Part shown: one piece after another, positions 55,921-62,795 of the stretch
How the letters are laid out: every line of letters starts with the position of its first letter
Position numbering within the stretch: the first letter of the stretch is position 1
Source of the DNA: Halothiobacillus neapolitanus c2
GTDB lineage: Bacteria > Pseudomonadota > Gammaproteobacteria > Halothiobacillales > Halothiobacillaceae
Direction: 5' to 3'
NCBI RefSeq assembly: GCF_000024765.1
Contig: NC_013422.1
Location: 310,001 to 374,000, forward strand
DNA length: 64,000 bases
Notes under the pieces: generated by a model
What the model was told of the DNA's origin: nothing
Databases searched by the model: none
What the model saw: the letters and a program-made list of their open reading frames with translations, nothing else
Program-made: the position numbers and the translations under genes

Positions 55921-56710
55921 TTTTTAGCGTCTTCGCCGCCCCCACTTTAGCCCCCTTTTTGTTCGCGCACGTAGAGGTGGGCGATTCATTCCTAACATCC
56001 ATTCTGATTGCTGGCAGTTCCGGTAGACGAATTGAATGGGTTTGGTGGGGGATTCCTCCCTCTTTGCAAACTCTCTGCCGAACATACTGCTCTGCGACCT
56101 TTTTGGCAATGCAGGGCGCCTACCGGCTCTGAAAACTTTACGGCTTTAAGAGCTTTCGCTCCGGTACTGGATGATTGTCCGGCAGCAAAGCGCGCACCAC
56201 GCCGATGGTTTTTTCTCTACTGTATGACAAGAGGCATGGGTTTATTTTGTAACCCCTTGATGATTTTAGTGCGCTTTTTATGTAGTCGAAAACCACCATT
56301 AAAAAGATGTAAAAGCATCTCGCGTTAACTTATCTGTGTTTTTAATTAAATAAATAACCAAGAAAATAACCACAAATCTATTATTAAAATAAAAAATAAA
56401 TAAAAAACATTGGCGCAAATTATTTAGAAACGAGCGATTATGATAAAATAATTATGTGTTCGGAGTTTTCTTTGATTAAAAGAAAAGCCCGCCATGGTAG
56501 TGGAATACCTCAGCGGGCTGATCTCCAACGCACACGAGGTGGTCGGAAAGAGTCTTGTAGCTCATTGTCATTTAGCCGGTTGACACTCCGCAAGTGCTTG
56601 AACACTTGTAGCCTAGTTTACGCGTTTGCAGTTCGCTATGCAATTCGCGGTATCGGTTTTTTGTTTGCGACCGCCTCACTTTTTAACTTAAAAATAGGGG
56701 TGTTTTAGCT
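55921..56710. other. gene-poor, partly AT-rich stretch between tRNA-Ser and alpA
   Basis: About 790 bp without a gene I can support. Base composition changes sharply: 56330-56460 is mostly A and T with several A-runs, unlike the moderately GC-rich chromosome before it. A short reading frame at 56454-56708 (84 codons, Cys/Arg/Ser-rich then hydrophobic) has no recognisable motif and no good ribosome binding site. AGCCCGC (56486-56492) and GCGGGCT (56513-56519) can pair across 20 bases. The alpA promoter should lie here. No integrase, tRNA fragment or copy of the tRNA 3' end was found. Confidence 0.5.
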
Positions 56711-56911
56711 ATGGTTCACACAAACAATTCAACGACAGAAATGGACAGCATTTTGCGGCTTCGCGAGGTATTACGGATTTGCGGTGCATCAAGGTCCAGC
56801 GTTTATTTGTGGGTCAATGCGGGGATTTTCCCGCCACCGATCAAAATCGGTGCCCGGGCGGTTGGTTGGCGAAGATCGGCGGTTCAAAAATGGTTGGATG
56901 AGCGATCTTAA
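56711..56911 (+). CDS. AlpA-family DNA-binding regulator
   Basis: A 66-residue winged helix-turn-helix protein of the AlpA/excisionase-like family. It has LRLREVLRICGASRSSVYLWV, a glycine-proline turn GIFPPPIKIG, and VGWRRSAVQKWLDER, which is the whole family domain. In phages, satellites and integrative elements such proteins control integrase or excision genes. Here it stands alone on the plus strand at the left end of the mobilization island, converging on the relaxase gene. Its integrase partner is not in the window. Confidence 0.88.
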   Translation: MVHTNNSTTEMDSILRLREVLRICGASRSSVYLWVNAGIFPPPIKIGARAVGWRRSAVQKWLDERS

Positions 56912-56920
56912 GTCGAGTAT

Positions 56921-56948
56921 ACCCAGCATCCTATTTGTGGTGCTGGGT
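56921..56948. repeat. inverted repeat after alpA
   Basis: ACCCAGCA and TGCTGGGT are perfect complements around 12 bases. No T-tract follows on either side. It may be a weak terminator or a binding site. Confidence 0.4.
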
Positions 56949-56962
56949 AAGAAAGGCATATG

Positions 56963-57004
56963 AAGCGCAATAGCCACTATGGCGGGGGCTATTGCGCTTT
57001 TTTG
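56963..57004. terminator. bidirectional terminator between alpA and the relaxase gene
   Basis: AAGCGCAATAGCC pairs perfectly with GGCTATTGCGCTT (13 bp) and is followed by a T-run on the plus strand. It sits exactly between two converging genes. Confidence 0.85.
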
Positions 57005-57009
57005 CTTGT

Positions 57010-59427
57010 TTATCCTTGCGTAAAATCATCTTTCATCACGGTTGATGGCAATTTGACTGTGCTCTGCTTGATCGCATCCCTCATCAATCGCACTGGCTGC
57101 GGCTTCTGTTGTCTGTGGTTCATATCTGCGAGATCTTTGTCCTTCTTGGGTTGCCAAATTAATGGCCTGATGCCGGTTATTTCCTCGACTCGTTGCGCTT
57201 GCTGCTCATGGGCTGCGTCGGTTTTCGCCTGCGTTGCTGCGTCTTTTTCACGCTCCATCGCGATGAAAATGCGTTTCGCTGCTCTGATGATCATTTGAAT
57301 AAAGGGATTGTCCAAAAAGCTGCGCACATTCGCACCACCACTGACAATCACTGTCGGCGATGGTTGTTCCTGACGCTTGGCCAAGTCATGTAGAGCTAAC
57401 GCATCAACCCCACCCTCAACAATCCAAACAGTTGACGGGTCGCCGCTGAGGATGGGGGCATAGCTTTTATCGGATCGAGCAAAATCGCGCTTCTGGATAG
57501 GGTCAGCCAGTTCCGTTGCTCGGCGGGTAATGCTTTGCGGCGTGCCTTTTGCATCATAACCAACGAACAGAACGCCACCATCCGCATAGCGCAGCATCCC
57601 GCAAGCTTCAGCGTGATCGAGGGTATCCTTGCTGATGCCCCGTTCATTGCCCAGATAAGCTCGTCCACTTAACCGATTGGCCACTGCCTGCTCGGGCAGC
57701 CGTGGCGGTTGTCGTTTGGGTGCGGCTCGTTGAAGGTTTGGGTTGACGCTTGGTGCCCCCAGTAGCCGATAGACAGCGGTGGCGTATCCCGAACCGGGCT
57801 CAATCTCATTGACCAGATCAATATTGTGACCAATGCCATTTTCATACCGATCACACCAAACAAAATGGCCATCTGGCTTGAGGGTGCCGCGATAGGTTTC
57901 ATCCCCATTCAGGCTGACGCTTACATGCCGTCCTTGTTTCTTAACGGCGAAGCCCATGGTCTTAAGATATGAGCTTGGGTCTATTTCGCGGGCCGATTGA
58001 CGATCTTCGTCAGCAACGCTTGCTCTTCTGGCGTTGCGTTCGCCCAAACGCGATCCGCCCATGCCGCGTTCTGCTGTACGGCGCTTGGCGGCACTAGCTT
58101 CTCGAAAACGCCTTGACCAATCAGAACTGCCGCTGCGCTGACCATCCCGACCAGAATCAGCCCCAGTGCTGTTTTCCACCTTTGTGGCCGCATCCGTTGT
58201 GCCGTCTGCGTCAGTTCCTCTGCCGCTGTAATCATTTGCGCTTGTGATTCTGCGAGTTTCTGGGGTGTCGATTCGATCAGGTGGGCGGTTTTCGTCATCT
58301 TGTCGATGTTTGATCTCAGTTCCGGCAGATGCTGCGACAAAGTCGAGATGGTCTGATTCAGCTTCGCCACCTTCTGCTCGAATGCCTGCGCTGCTTTGGC
58401 GGTCATCTCCAGCGTCAGCTCGTCCAGTGCCTGGCGCTGCGCTGCTGTCACTGTGTCGTAAGCGATCAGGACTTGTGTTACTTCCGCCCTCAACGAGGTC
58501 AGGGGTTCCAGTGCTTGGGTCGTCTGCTCCTCTATGGTTTGTGGTAGCGATTCCAGTATCGTTTTCAAGGTGTGTACTTGAGTCTCCAAGCTTGTCACCG
58601 CGTGCACGATCTGCAATTGCGGTAGTGAATTGTCTAATGCCTTCACTATCTCGAGCTTGCTCATAACTGACCGCCTGTTTTTTTGAGAATTTTGACCATT
58701 TGTAGGCATCACCCAGCGATTGACCCTTAAACGCAATGCCATCAATCTCATAGCTCACGCCGGTAATGCCGGTTTTTTGAATCTGAAAACGCACACCCAC
58801 CCCAGCAAGTGCCAGCCGCTCGGCAAACATGACAGCGGTTGGCCTGCCTTGGGCTGCTTCCTTAACCAGTCGCTGAAGCCGTTGGCGTGGTGGTTCCTCG
58901 CCCGTACAAAGGGCCATTTCGATTTCGTTCTTCGTCAGGCTCTTTTCATCTTTGGGTTCACCCAAACCCGGGGTCAGGATGAGGTCATGAATACGCTCCA
59001 GTGTTTGGGTGGCCTTGATTGCTCGATAGACTTCCCACTGCCCGTGCCAGAGTGCGCCGGACAAGCTAATCCGGCTGGCGATGATGTGAACGTGGTCGTA
59101 TTGGGTATCGTTGTGTCGGATGACCGTGTACAGGGAATCAGATGGGAATCCCATCGCTTGCATGAATTCATCGGCAATGGATGACCATTTATCCGAGGAC
59201 AGCCGCTCACCTATTGGCAATGCCAAAGAGGCGTGCCATACCGGCGCCTTGATATCTGGCCTAAGGCGTCGGGTGACGGCAAACTGGGCCGACATGGCTC
59301 TGGCATTCCCCACTGTCAAAGTACCGCCAACAATCTCCGGGTTCTTACCCTTCTGGTTGCCGGTATCCAGCGCATAGTCCAGCACCCCACGAAACCCCAT
59401 GCCCCGCGTGATCTTAGCTTTCATCAT
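57010..59427 (-). CDS. MOBP-type relaxase fused to a DnaG/TOPRIM-like primase region
   Basis: An 805-residue mobilization protein that should nick oriT and lead the strand into a recipient. The relaxase domain is residues 1-250, with candidate catalytic Tyr18 (LDYALDTG) and motif III RHNDTQYDHVHI (His105, Asp107, His112, His114). Residues 255-484 are a Gly/Ser/Asp/Arg-rich disordered linker. The C-terminal part has FVWCDRYENGIGHNIDLV, GISKDTLDHAEACGMLRYADG and a TOPRIM-like WIVEGGVDALAL. Relaxase-primase fusion is known from IncQ plasmids (MobA/RepB). The start overlaps the MobC-like gene by 14 bases; an in-frame ATG one codon later is possible. A second gene is embedded in the linker region. 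Confidence 0.9.
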   Translation of the reverse strand: MMKAKITRGMGFRGVLDYALDTGNQKGKNPEIVGGTLTVGNARAMSAQFAVTRRLRPDIKAPVWHASLALPIGERLSSDKWSSIADEFMQAMGFPSDSLYTVIRHNDTQYDHVHIIASRISLSGALWHGQWEVYRAIKATQTLERIHDLILTPGLGEPKDEKSLTKNEIEMALCTGEEPPRQRLQRLVKEAAQGRPTAVMFAERLALAGVGVRFQIQKTGITGVSYEIDGIAFKGQSLGDAYKWSKFSKKQAVSYEQARDSEGIRQFTTAIADRARGDKLGDSSTHLENDTGIATTNHRGADDPSTGTPDLVEGGSNTSPDRLRHSDSSAAPGTGRADAGDDRQSSAGIRAEGGEAESDHLDFVAASAGTEIKHRQDDENRPPDRIDTPETRRITSANDYSGRGTDADGTTDAATKVENSTGADSGRDGQRSGSSDWSRRFREASAAKRRTAERGMGGSRLGERNARRASVADEDRQSAREIDPSSYLKTMGFAVKKQGRHVSVSLNGDETYRGTLKPDGHFVWCDRYENGIGHNIDLVNEIEPGSGYATAVYRLLGAPSVNPNLQRAAPKRQPPRLPEQAVANRLSGRAYLGNERGISKDTLDHAEACGMLRYADGGVLFVGYDAKGTPQSITRRATELADPIQKRDFARSDKSYAPILSGDPSTVWIVEGGVDALALHDLAKRQEQPSPTVIVSGGANVRSFLDNPFIQMIIRAAKRIFIAMEREKDAATQAKTDAAHEQQAQRVEEITGIRPLIWQPKKDKDLADMNHRQQKPQPVRLMRDAIKQSTVKLPSTVMKDDFTQG
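57981..58664 (-). CDS. MobB-like membrane-anchored coiled-coil protein nested in the relaxase gene
   Basis: A 227-residue protein encoded on the same strand as the relaxase but in a different frame. It covers exactly the relaxase's disordered linker (relaxase residues about 255-482). It starts MSKLEIVKALDNSLPQL at ATG 58664, with AGGCGG six bases upstream. Residues 22-155 are amphipathic helix rich in Leu, Gln, Glu and Thr, consistent with coiled coil. Residues 164-186 (WKTALGLILVGMVSAAAVLIGQG) form one membrane span, and the tail has TPEEQALLTKIV. In RSF1010-type plasmids mobB overlaps mobA in another frame and also has a membrane segment. The homology is inferred from layout and architecture. 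Confidence 0.75.
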   Translation of the reverse strand: MSKLEIVKALDNSLPQLQIVHAVTSLETQVHTLKTILESLPQTIEEQTTQALEPLTSLRAEVTQVLIAYDTVTAAQRQALDELTLEMTAKAAQAFEQKVAKLNQTISTLSQHLPELRSNIDKMTKTAHLIESTPQKLAESQAQMITAAEELTQTAQRMRPQRWKTALGLILVGMVSAAAVLIGQGVFEKLVPPSAVQQNAAWADRVWANATPEEQALLTKIVNRPAK

Positions 59428-59818
59428 CCATATCCTCGGTCAGCCGGACACCGATCAAGGCATCACGGAATTGATTCAGCAGGATGATGATTTGTGGCAG
59501 GTCACCCAGTTGAATACCGGCTTCATTCAGATGACGGGCAAACTGGTTCAGATTGGAAGCCGAGCGGGATAGCTCAAGCCATGCACTTTGGTTCAATGTC
59601 GGGATAACCATTGCTGGTCTAGGTCGAGCTTGTGTCATCCCAAACAGCGCCATGCGCAAAAACTCACCACGATCATAAATGCCTCGGCGAGCATCAATTT
59701 CGGCCAGCTCAGCATCATTAACGCGGAGCATCACGGCATGGCGGCGACGTTCCGTTTCGGGCAAGGCATGACCCCGGCGAGGGCGGCGGCTGGTTCGGCT
59801 CTGATCAATGGGTTTCAT
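59414..59818 (-). CDS. MobC-like relaxosome accessory protein
   Basis: A 134-residue DNA-binding accessory protein. After a basic N-terminus (SRTSRRPRRGHALPETERRR) comes a ribbon-helix-helix-like segment (HAVMLRVNDAELAEIDARRG). The C-terminal helical part contains LSRSASNLNQFARHLNEAG, typical of plasmid MobC proteins, which bind next to oriT and help the relaxase open the strands. ATG 59818 gives the family length; the frame extends to 59956, but the extra residues are Arg/Pro-rich and unlike the family. The stop lies 14 bases into the relaxase gene. Confidence 0.85.
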   Translation of the reverse strand: MKPIDQSRTSRRPRRGHALPETERRRHAVMLRVNDAELAEIDARRGIYDRGEFLRMALFGMTQARPRPAMVIPTLNQSAWLELSRSASNLNQFARHLNEAGIQLGDLPQIIILLNQFRDALIGVRLTEDMDDES

Positions 59819-60194
59819 TGCAGACCACCCAACAGGCAGAAACCGCAGAACCGACAGCCCCGGGGGGCGTGGTCGGAAGGGGCGAAGCAACCCCCTGAGC
59901 GTCAGCGAACGGGGGCGAAGGGAGCGGTAGCGACCGAAGGGTTGAATTCGGCGCAAGCTGAATTACACCTTGCTCCTTACCCAAAAGTTTAAGAATTACC
60001 CCAATTATTATGTTAATGCGCATTACTCCGATTAACGCAAAAGCCACAAGAAACGACTTTCGATATAATCAGGATAAGCAGAAAAACCGAGATTAAAAAA
60101 CCGGGATAAATCAGAAAAACATTATAAGACAAGCCGGGACTAATTCGCACAAACATCAAGCGATAATCAACCGTCATTGAGTGCAGATTATTAT
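59819..60194. other. non-coding region upstream of mobC, probable oriT and control region
   Basis: 376 bp without a supported gene. The half next to mobC is GC-rich; the half further away is AT-rich. AATTCGGC (59945-59952) and GCTGAATT (59957-59964) form an inverted repeat with one G-U around GCAA, as expected beside a nick site. Degenerate repeats of the type RCCGRGAYWA occur at 60086-60095, 60100-60109 and 60133-60142. Mobilization regions usually have oriT directly upstream of mobC, but no nick consensus was confirmed. An 80-codon frame at 59805-60047 on the minus strand is judged non-coding. Confidence 0.5.
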
Positions 60195-61868
60195 TTAAAT
60201 ATCGAATGATGAGGCAAAATCCCTACTCGGCAAATCGCTTCGCTCGTGCCGACCGCTCAGGCGGTGTGCTTGCGCACATTGAGCCAGCGGGGAAAGGGTC
60301 TGGTGGGTTTGGACTGATGTGGGTTCGGTCAGACTTAAGATGGCACCGCAGTTCACACCGCCCGGATTCTGCTGACAGTCCTTCAGATCCGCTTCATACG
60401 TGTCGTAATGCGCCATGTAGTTGTTCTGCGCCGCATTGGCACCGGTATTGGCGGCGATGGCAACGCCTTCGGAACCAAGCCCCGCCGCAGCAGCGGCGAT
60501 GCCGCCCATCATCTGGGCGAAGGCGATGGTCTGGTTCGGATCGGTACCGCCATAGAATTGGGCGGATAGTTCACCCACCACGGCACCCAAGGCTCCAGCA
60601 CTACAACCTTGACCGGTACTGGCACCACTGCCCGATGCACTGGCACCGGCCACTCCGGCGGCACAACCGACGATGGCATGGGCGAATTCATGGGCGAATT
60701 CGTTGACGTTGCCGTTGGTGTTGAAGTCCCCGCCCAGCAGGGTCTGGTTGCCGATCCAATTAGCACCTTGTTGTTCGGCGGCACCCAGGATGCCAGCCAC
60801 CACATTGGTGCGGATATTGGTTTGAAGGTCGGTGCCGGTGATGGCGCTGTTGACGGTGGCTCGGGCAACGCCGTCGATCAGGTTTTTGCCGATGTTCGGT
60901 ACCAGGCCATCGCTTACCTTGACATCGTTCAGCCGGAAGGCATTCTTGCCTTCGCCGAAGGTGACTTGACCAATACTGCTAAGCACCCCGGCGGTGACAA
61001 CTGCTGTGGCCAGTTGGCGCATGCTCTGGCTGCTGCCCAGATCGTTCAGGGTCTTGCTGAGGTCACCACCGTTATTGATGAAGCTGACGGCCGCTTGGCT
61101 GGCCATGGTGCTGACCGCAGCCTGGGTCATGCCTGCCGCGACGGCACCGGCGCCACTGGCTGCAGCCGTAGTGGATCCAGCAGCCGTATTGACGATGGCC
61201 GAACCGGCACCCATCGTGAAGTACGCAACAACCAGGGCCACGACGGCGGATGCCGCCGGGGTCAGGCCCTGGTGTTTATAGTCCCAATGTTGATGGGCTT
61301 CTTCGATCTGTTGCCAATCGACCTTGCCGACCAGTTTCGGATTCTGTTGCAACTGGCGCAGCCAGGCCATGTCGGGTGACTGGGCCAGCATGGCGGCGCT
61401 GTCACGCACGCTCATGTCGGCGGTGATGCTGCCACCGGCCTGAAGATCGAGCTGTCCGGCGGTTAGTTGGTTGTAGTGGGTTTGCTGATCGTAATTGCCT
61501 TCACCGTGGGTTTCCTGCCAGGCTTTATCTTTATGCTTCTCATCGGTCCGCTGGTAGCTTTCGGTACTGACGCTGGCGAGATTGATATTGCCTGCGGCCT
61601 TGAGGCTTATTTGCCCAGGCGAATGAACCGGCCCGTCCGATCCGTCCGATGGTTCAGAAGTGCCGGTGGCCTTGGCCTGAACGGCTGCGAGGGTGAGGTC
61701 GCCTTGGTTGGCCTGGATGTGCCCGGCGGTCATGTGGCCCTGGCTGGAGAACCAGGCGAAGACCAGCCCGATCGTGAGGAGCGCCCCCATCGTTCGATTC
61801 GAGGGCTTGCCGGGTTTTGCTTCGGATGGCAACCCGGGCAGCAGATCGATCCTTGGTTCGATTAACAT
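60195..61868 (-). CDS. displaced CdiA/hemagglutinin-type C-terminal module with short unique tail
   Basis: A 557-residue protein read from ATG 61868, which has an excellent ribosome binding site (AAGGAGG, seven bases upstream). Near residues 27-45 is a hydrophobic segment (TMGALLTIGLVFAWFSSQG), then Ala/Thr/Gln-rich hemagglutinin-type sequence. The middle is a long small-residue region (LTPAASAVVALVVAYFTMGAGSA and on) typical of the DUF637 pretoxin region of CdiA/FhaB proteins. Then come EFAHEFAHAIVG and NNYMAHYDTYEADLKDC. Residues 1-515 look like the delivery end of a large exoprotein. The last 42 residues are unique and match no toxin family I know. There is no FHA repeat region or two-partner secretion signal, so it is probably an orphan module or remnant. 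Confidence 0.75.
   Translation of the reverse strand: MLIEPRIDLLPGLPSEAKPGKPSNRTMGALLTIGLVFAWFSSQGHMTAGHIQANQGDLTLAAVQAKATGTSEPSDGSDGPVHSPGQISLKAAGNINLASVSTESYQRTDEKHKDKAWQETHGEGNYDQQTHYNQLTAGQLDLQAGGSITADMSVRDSAAMLAQSPDMAWLRQLQQNPKLVGKVDWQQIEEAHQHWDYKHQGLTPAASAVVALVVAYFTMGAGSAIVNTAAGSTTAAASGAGAVAAGMTQAAVSTMASQAAVSFINNGGDLSKTLNDLGSSQSMRQLATAVVTAGVLSSIGQVTFGEGKNAFRLNDVKVSDGLVPNIGKNLIDGVARATVNSAITGTDLQTNIRTNVVAGILGAAEQQGANWIGNQTLLGGDFNTNGNVNEFAHEFAHAIVGCAAGVAGASASGSGASTGQGCSAGALGAVVGELSAQFYGGTDPNQTIAFAQMMGGIAAAAAGLGSEGVAIAANTGANAAQNNYMAHYDTYEADLKDCQQNPGGVNCGAILSLTEPTSVQTHQTLSPLAQCAQAHRLSGRHERSDLPSRDFASSFDI
60324..60785. repeat. direct repeat copy A (462 bp visible, shared with 63539-64000)
   Basis: This segment and 63539-64000 align without gaps at an offset of 3215 bp, with one visible mismatch (60331 against 63546). 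It codes for the end of the pretoxin region in both modules and stops at the codon for the last shared residue (SLTE). The left edge is exact; the right edge lies beyond the window in copy B. Confidence 0.97.
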
Positions 61869-62102
61869 TTGCAAGCCTCCTTCCTTGGAGAGAATCAAGT
61901 TTCAGAGGCGTTAATTTTATTCTGAACCCAATTATTTAGCCTCCATCCTTGGAGGTTCTTCAGAAAGCATGCGGCCTTTTATGAATTTATATTTTCGTGC
62001 GCTGGAAAAAGGCAATCAATGACTCTGACCCTATTGATCTTCTATTGATCTTGTGAACACCCTCATTAATTTTATCCTGACCCCAGTTATTTCTGATCCA
62101 AA
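61869..62102. other. intergenic region with short interspersed repeats
   Basis: A 27-base segment at 61911-61937 (TTAATTTTAT then CTGAACCCAATTATTT) recurs with four changes at 62066-62092. Two further CTGA-CC-type motifs start near 62023 and 62093. GCCTCCTTCCTTGGAG at 61875-61890 recurs with one change at 61939-61954. The pattern resembles a decayed palindromic or REP-like element. It also carries the start signals of the displaced module. Confidence 0.6.
61986..62015 (-). promoter_or_regulatory. candidate promoter of the displaced toxin module
   Basis: On the minus strand TTGCCT and TATAAA are spaced by 18 bp, about 115 bases before the start at 61868. If active it would express the displaced module independently of the upstream toxin gene. 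Confidence 0.45.
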
Positions 62103-62546
62103 TTATTCATTTGGTAATGAATATCTTATTTTCCAAATTGTTTTTTGCGGCATCATTACTAGTGAGTTCGCTAAATTGCTTCCAATTCCTTTTAGCCATG
62201 CCAGCATGGCTTTTCTTTGATCTGAAACAGAAATCACATCCATCGCACCATCAAAACCAAATTCTAGATTTTCAAAGCTATACAACGCGAAAAATATCCT
62301 GCATAGTTTTTCTTTCTCCATAGAATCCGCATCTGCAAACCCCTTAACAAAAAGAGTTGATGCTATCCTGAGCCATCCAAGTCGATCCTTTGAATCAAAT
62401 TTACTTCGTAGCAGCTCAGCATCCTCCAGGCTAAGCTGAGCATAGCTTTCAGCAAATCTTGAAAGCTGATCCTCCGCACCAACGTAATCACCTTTCTTGA
62501 AATTGAAGCCATTAACGATAGCCTGCAATTTAGAAAAATTAGACAT
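62103..62546 (-). CDS. small protein after the immunity gene, unknown (possible second immunity protein)
   Basis: A 147-residue, mostly helical soluble protein with no signal peptide or membrane span. The start MSNFSKLQAIVNGFNFKKGDY is three bases after the stop of the 81-codon gene, with no good ribosome binding site, suggesting translational coupling. It has Ser/Leu/Phe-rich helices and a LENLEFGFDGAMDVI-like segment. I recognise no family. Its place in the toxin-immunity string and its AT-richer sequence fit an immunity protein or the partner of a lost toxin tip. Confidence 0.7.
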   Translation of the reverse strand: MSNFSKLQAIVNGFNFKKGDYVGAEDQLSRFAESYAQLSLEDAELLRSKFDSKDRLGWLRIASTLFVKGFADADSMEKEKLCRIFFALYSFENLEFGFDGAMDVISVSDQRKAMLAWLKGIGSNLANSLVMMPQKTIWKIRYSLPNE

Positions 62547-62549
62547 TCG

Positions 62550-62795
62550 CTAGCGTAGCCACACAGATTTGTCACTCTTCAACAGCTCAATGAATGCATT
62601 ACAAGCCTCGTCTTCGCTGTCATACTCACGCATATCACCTCTCTGCCCTCGCTCAGCGTAATAAATGCGCCATAATCCGTCTTCATTCACTATGCAATAC
62701 GTTTCGTCTGCCTCCGGGAGACCGATACCAATTGAATAGGCATCTGGGTGCAGTTTTAGTTTACTCAGGTATTTCTCTAGCTCTAATAGCTTCAT
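62550..62795 (-). CDS. probable immunity protein for the TNT-type toxin
   Basis: An 81-residue acidic protein with start MKLLELEKYLSKLKLHPDAY and the core CIVNEDGLWRIYYAERGQRG, ending EACNAFIELLKSDK. Its ATG overlaps the toxin stop codon (ATGA), and AAGGAG lies seven bases upstream. The position, the small size and the acidic character are those of an immunity protein neutralising the toxin tip in sister cells. Small proteins with a YYxERG-type core are, to my recollection, frequent after polymorphic toxins; that family link is not verified. Confidence 0.8.
   Translation of the reverse strand: MKLLELEKYLSKLKLHPDAYSIGIGLPEADETYCIVNEDGLWRIYYAERGQRGDMREYDSEDEACNAFIELLKSDKSVWLR

Noticed and set aside
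56454..56708. An 84-codon frame before alpA
   Set aside because: No good start signal, composition changes midway, and no motif. It may be part of a structured non-coding region; kept only as a remark.
58329..58547. Plus-strand frames opposite the nested MobB-like gene
   Set aside because: They are third-layer overlaps without start signals; two same-strand readings already explain the region.
59805..60047. An 80-codon minus-strand frame overlapping the mobC start
   Set aside because: It overlaps the likely oriT, is Pro/Ser-rich by composition, and conflicts with the better supported MobC start at 59818.
60206..60706. A 166-codon plus-strand frame, and its twin at 63460-63921, opposite the toxin modules
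   Set aside because: His/Arg/Trp-rich antisense of the Ala/Gly-rich pretoxin region; duplicated only because the coding strand is duplicated.
60609..61379. A 256-codon plus-strand frame opposite the displaced module
   Set aside because: No start signal, and composition mirrors the small-residue-rich minus-strand protein; that minus-strand reading has an excellent ribosome binding site and family features.
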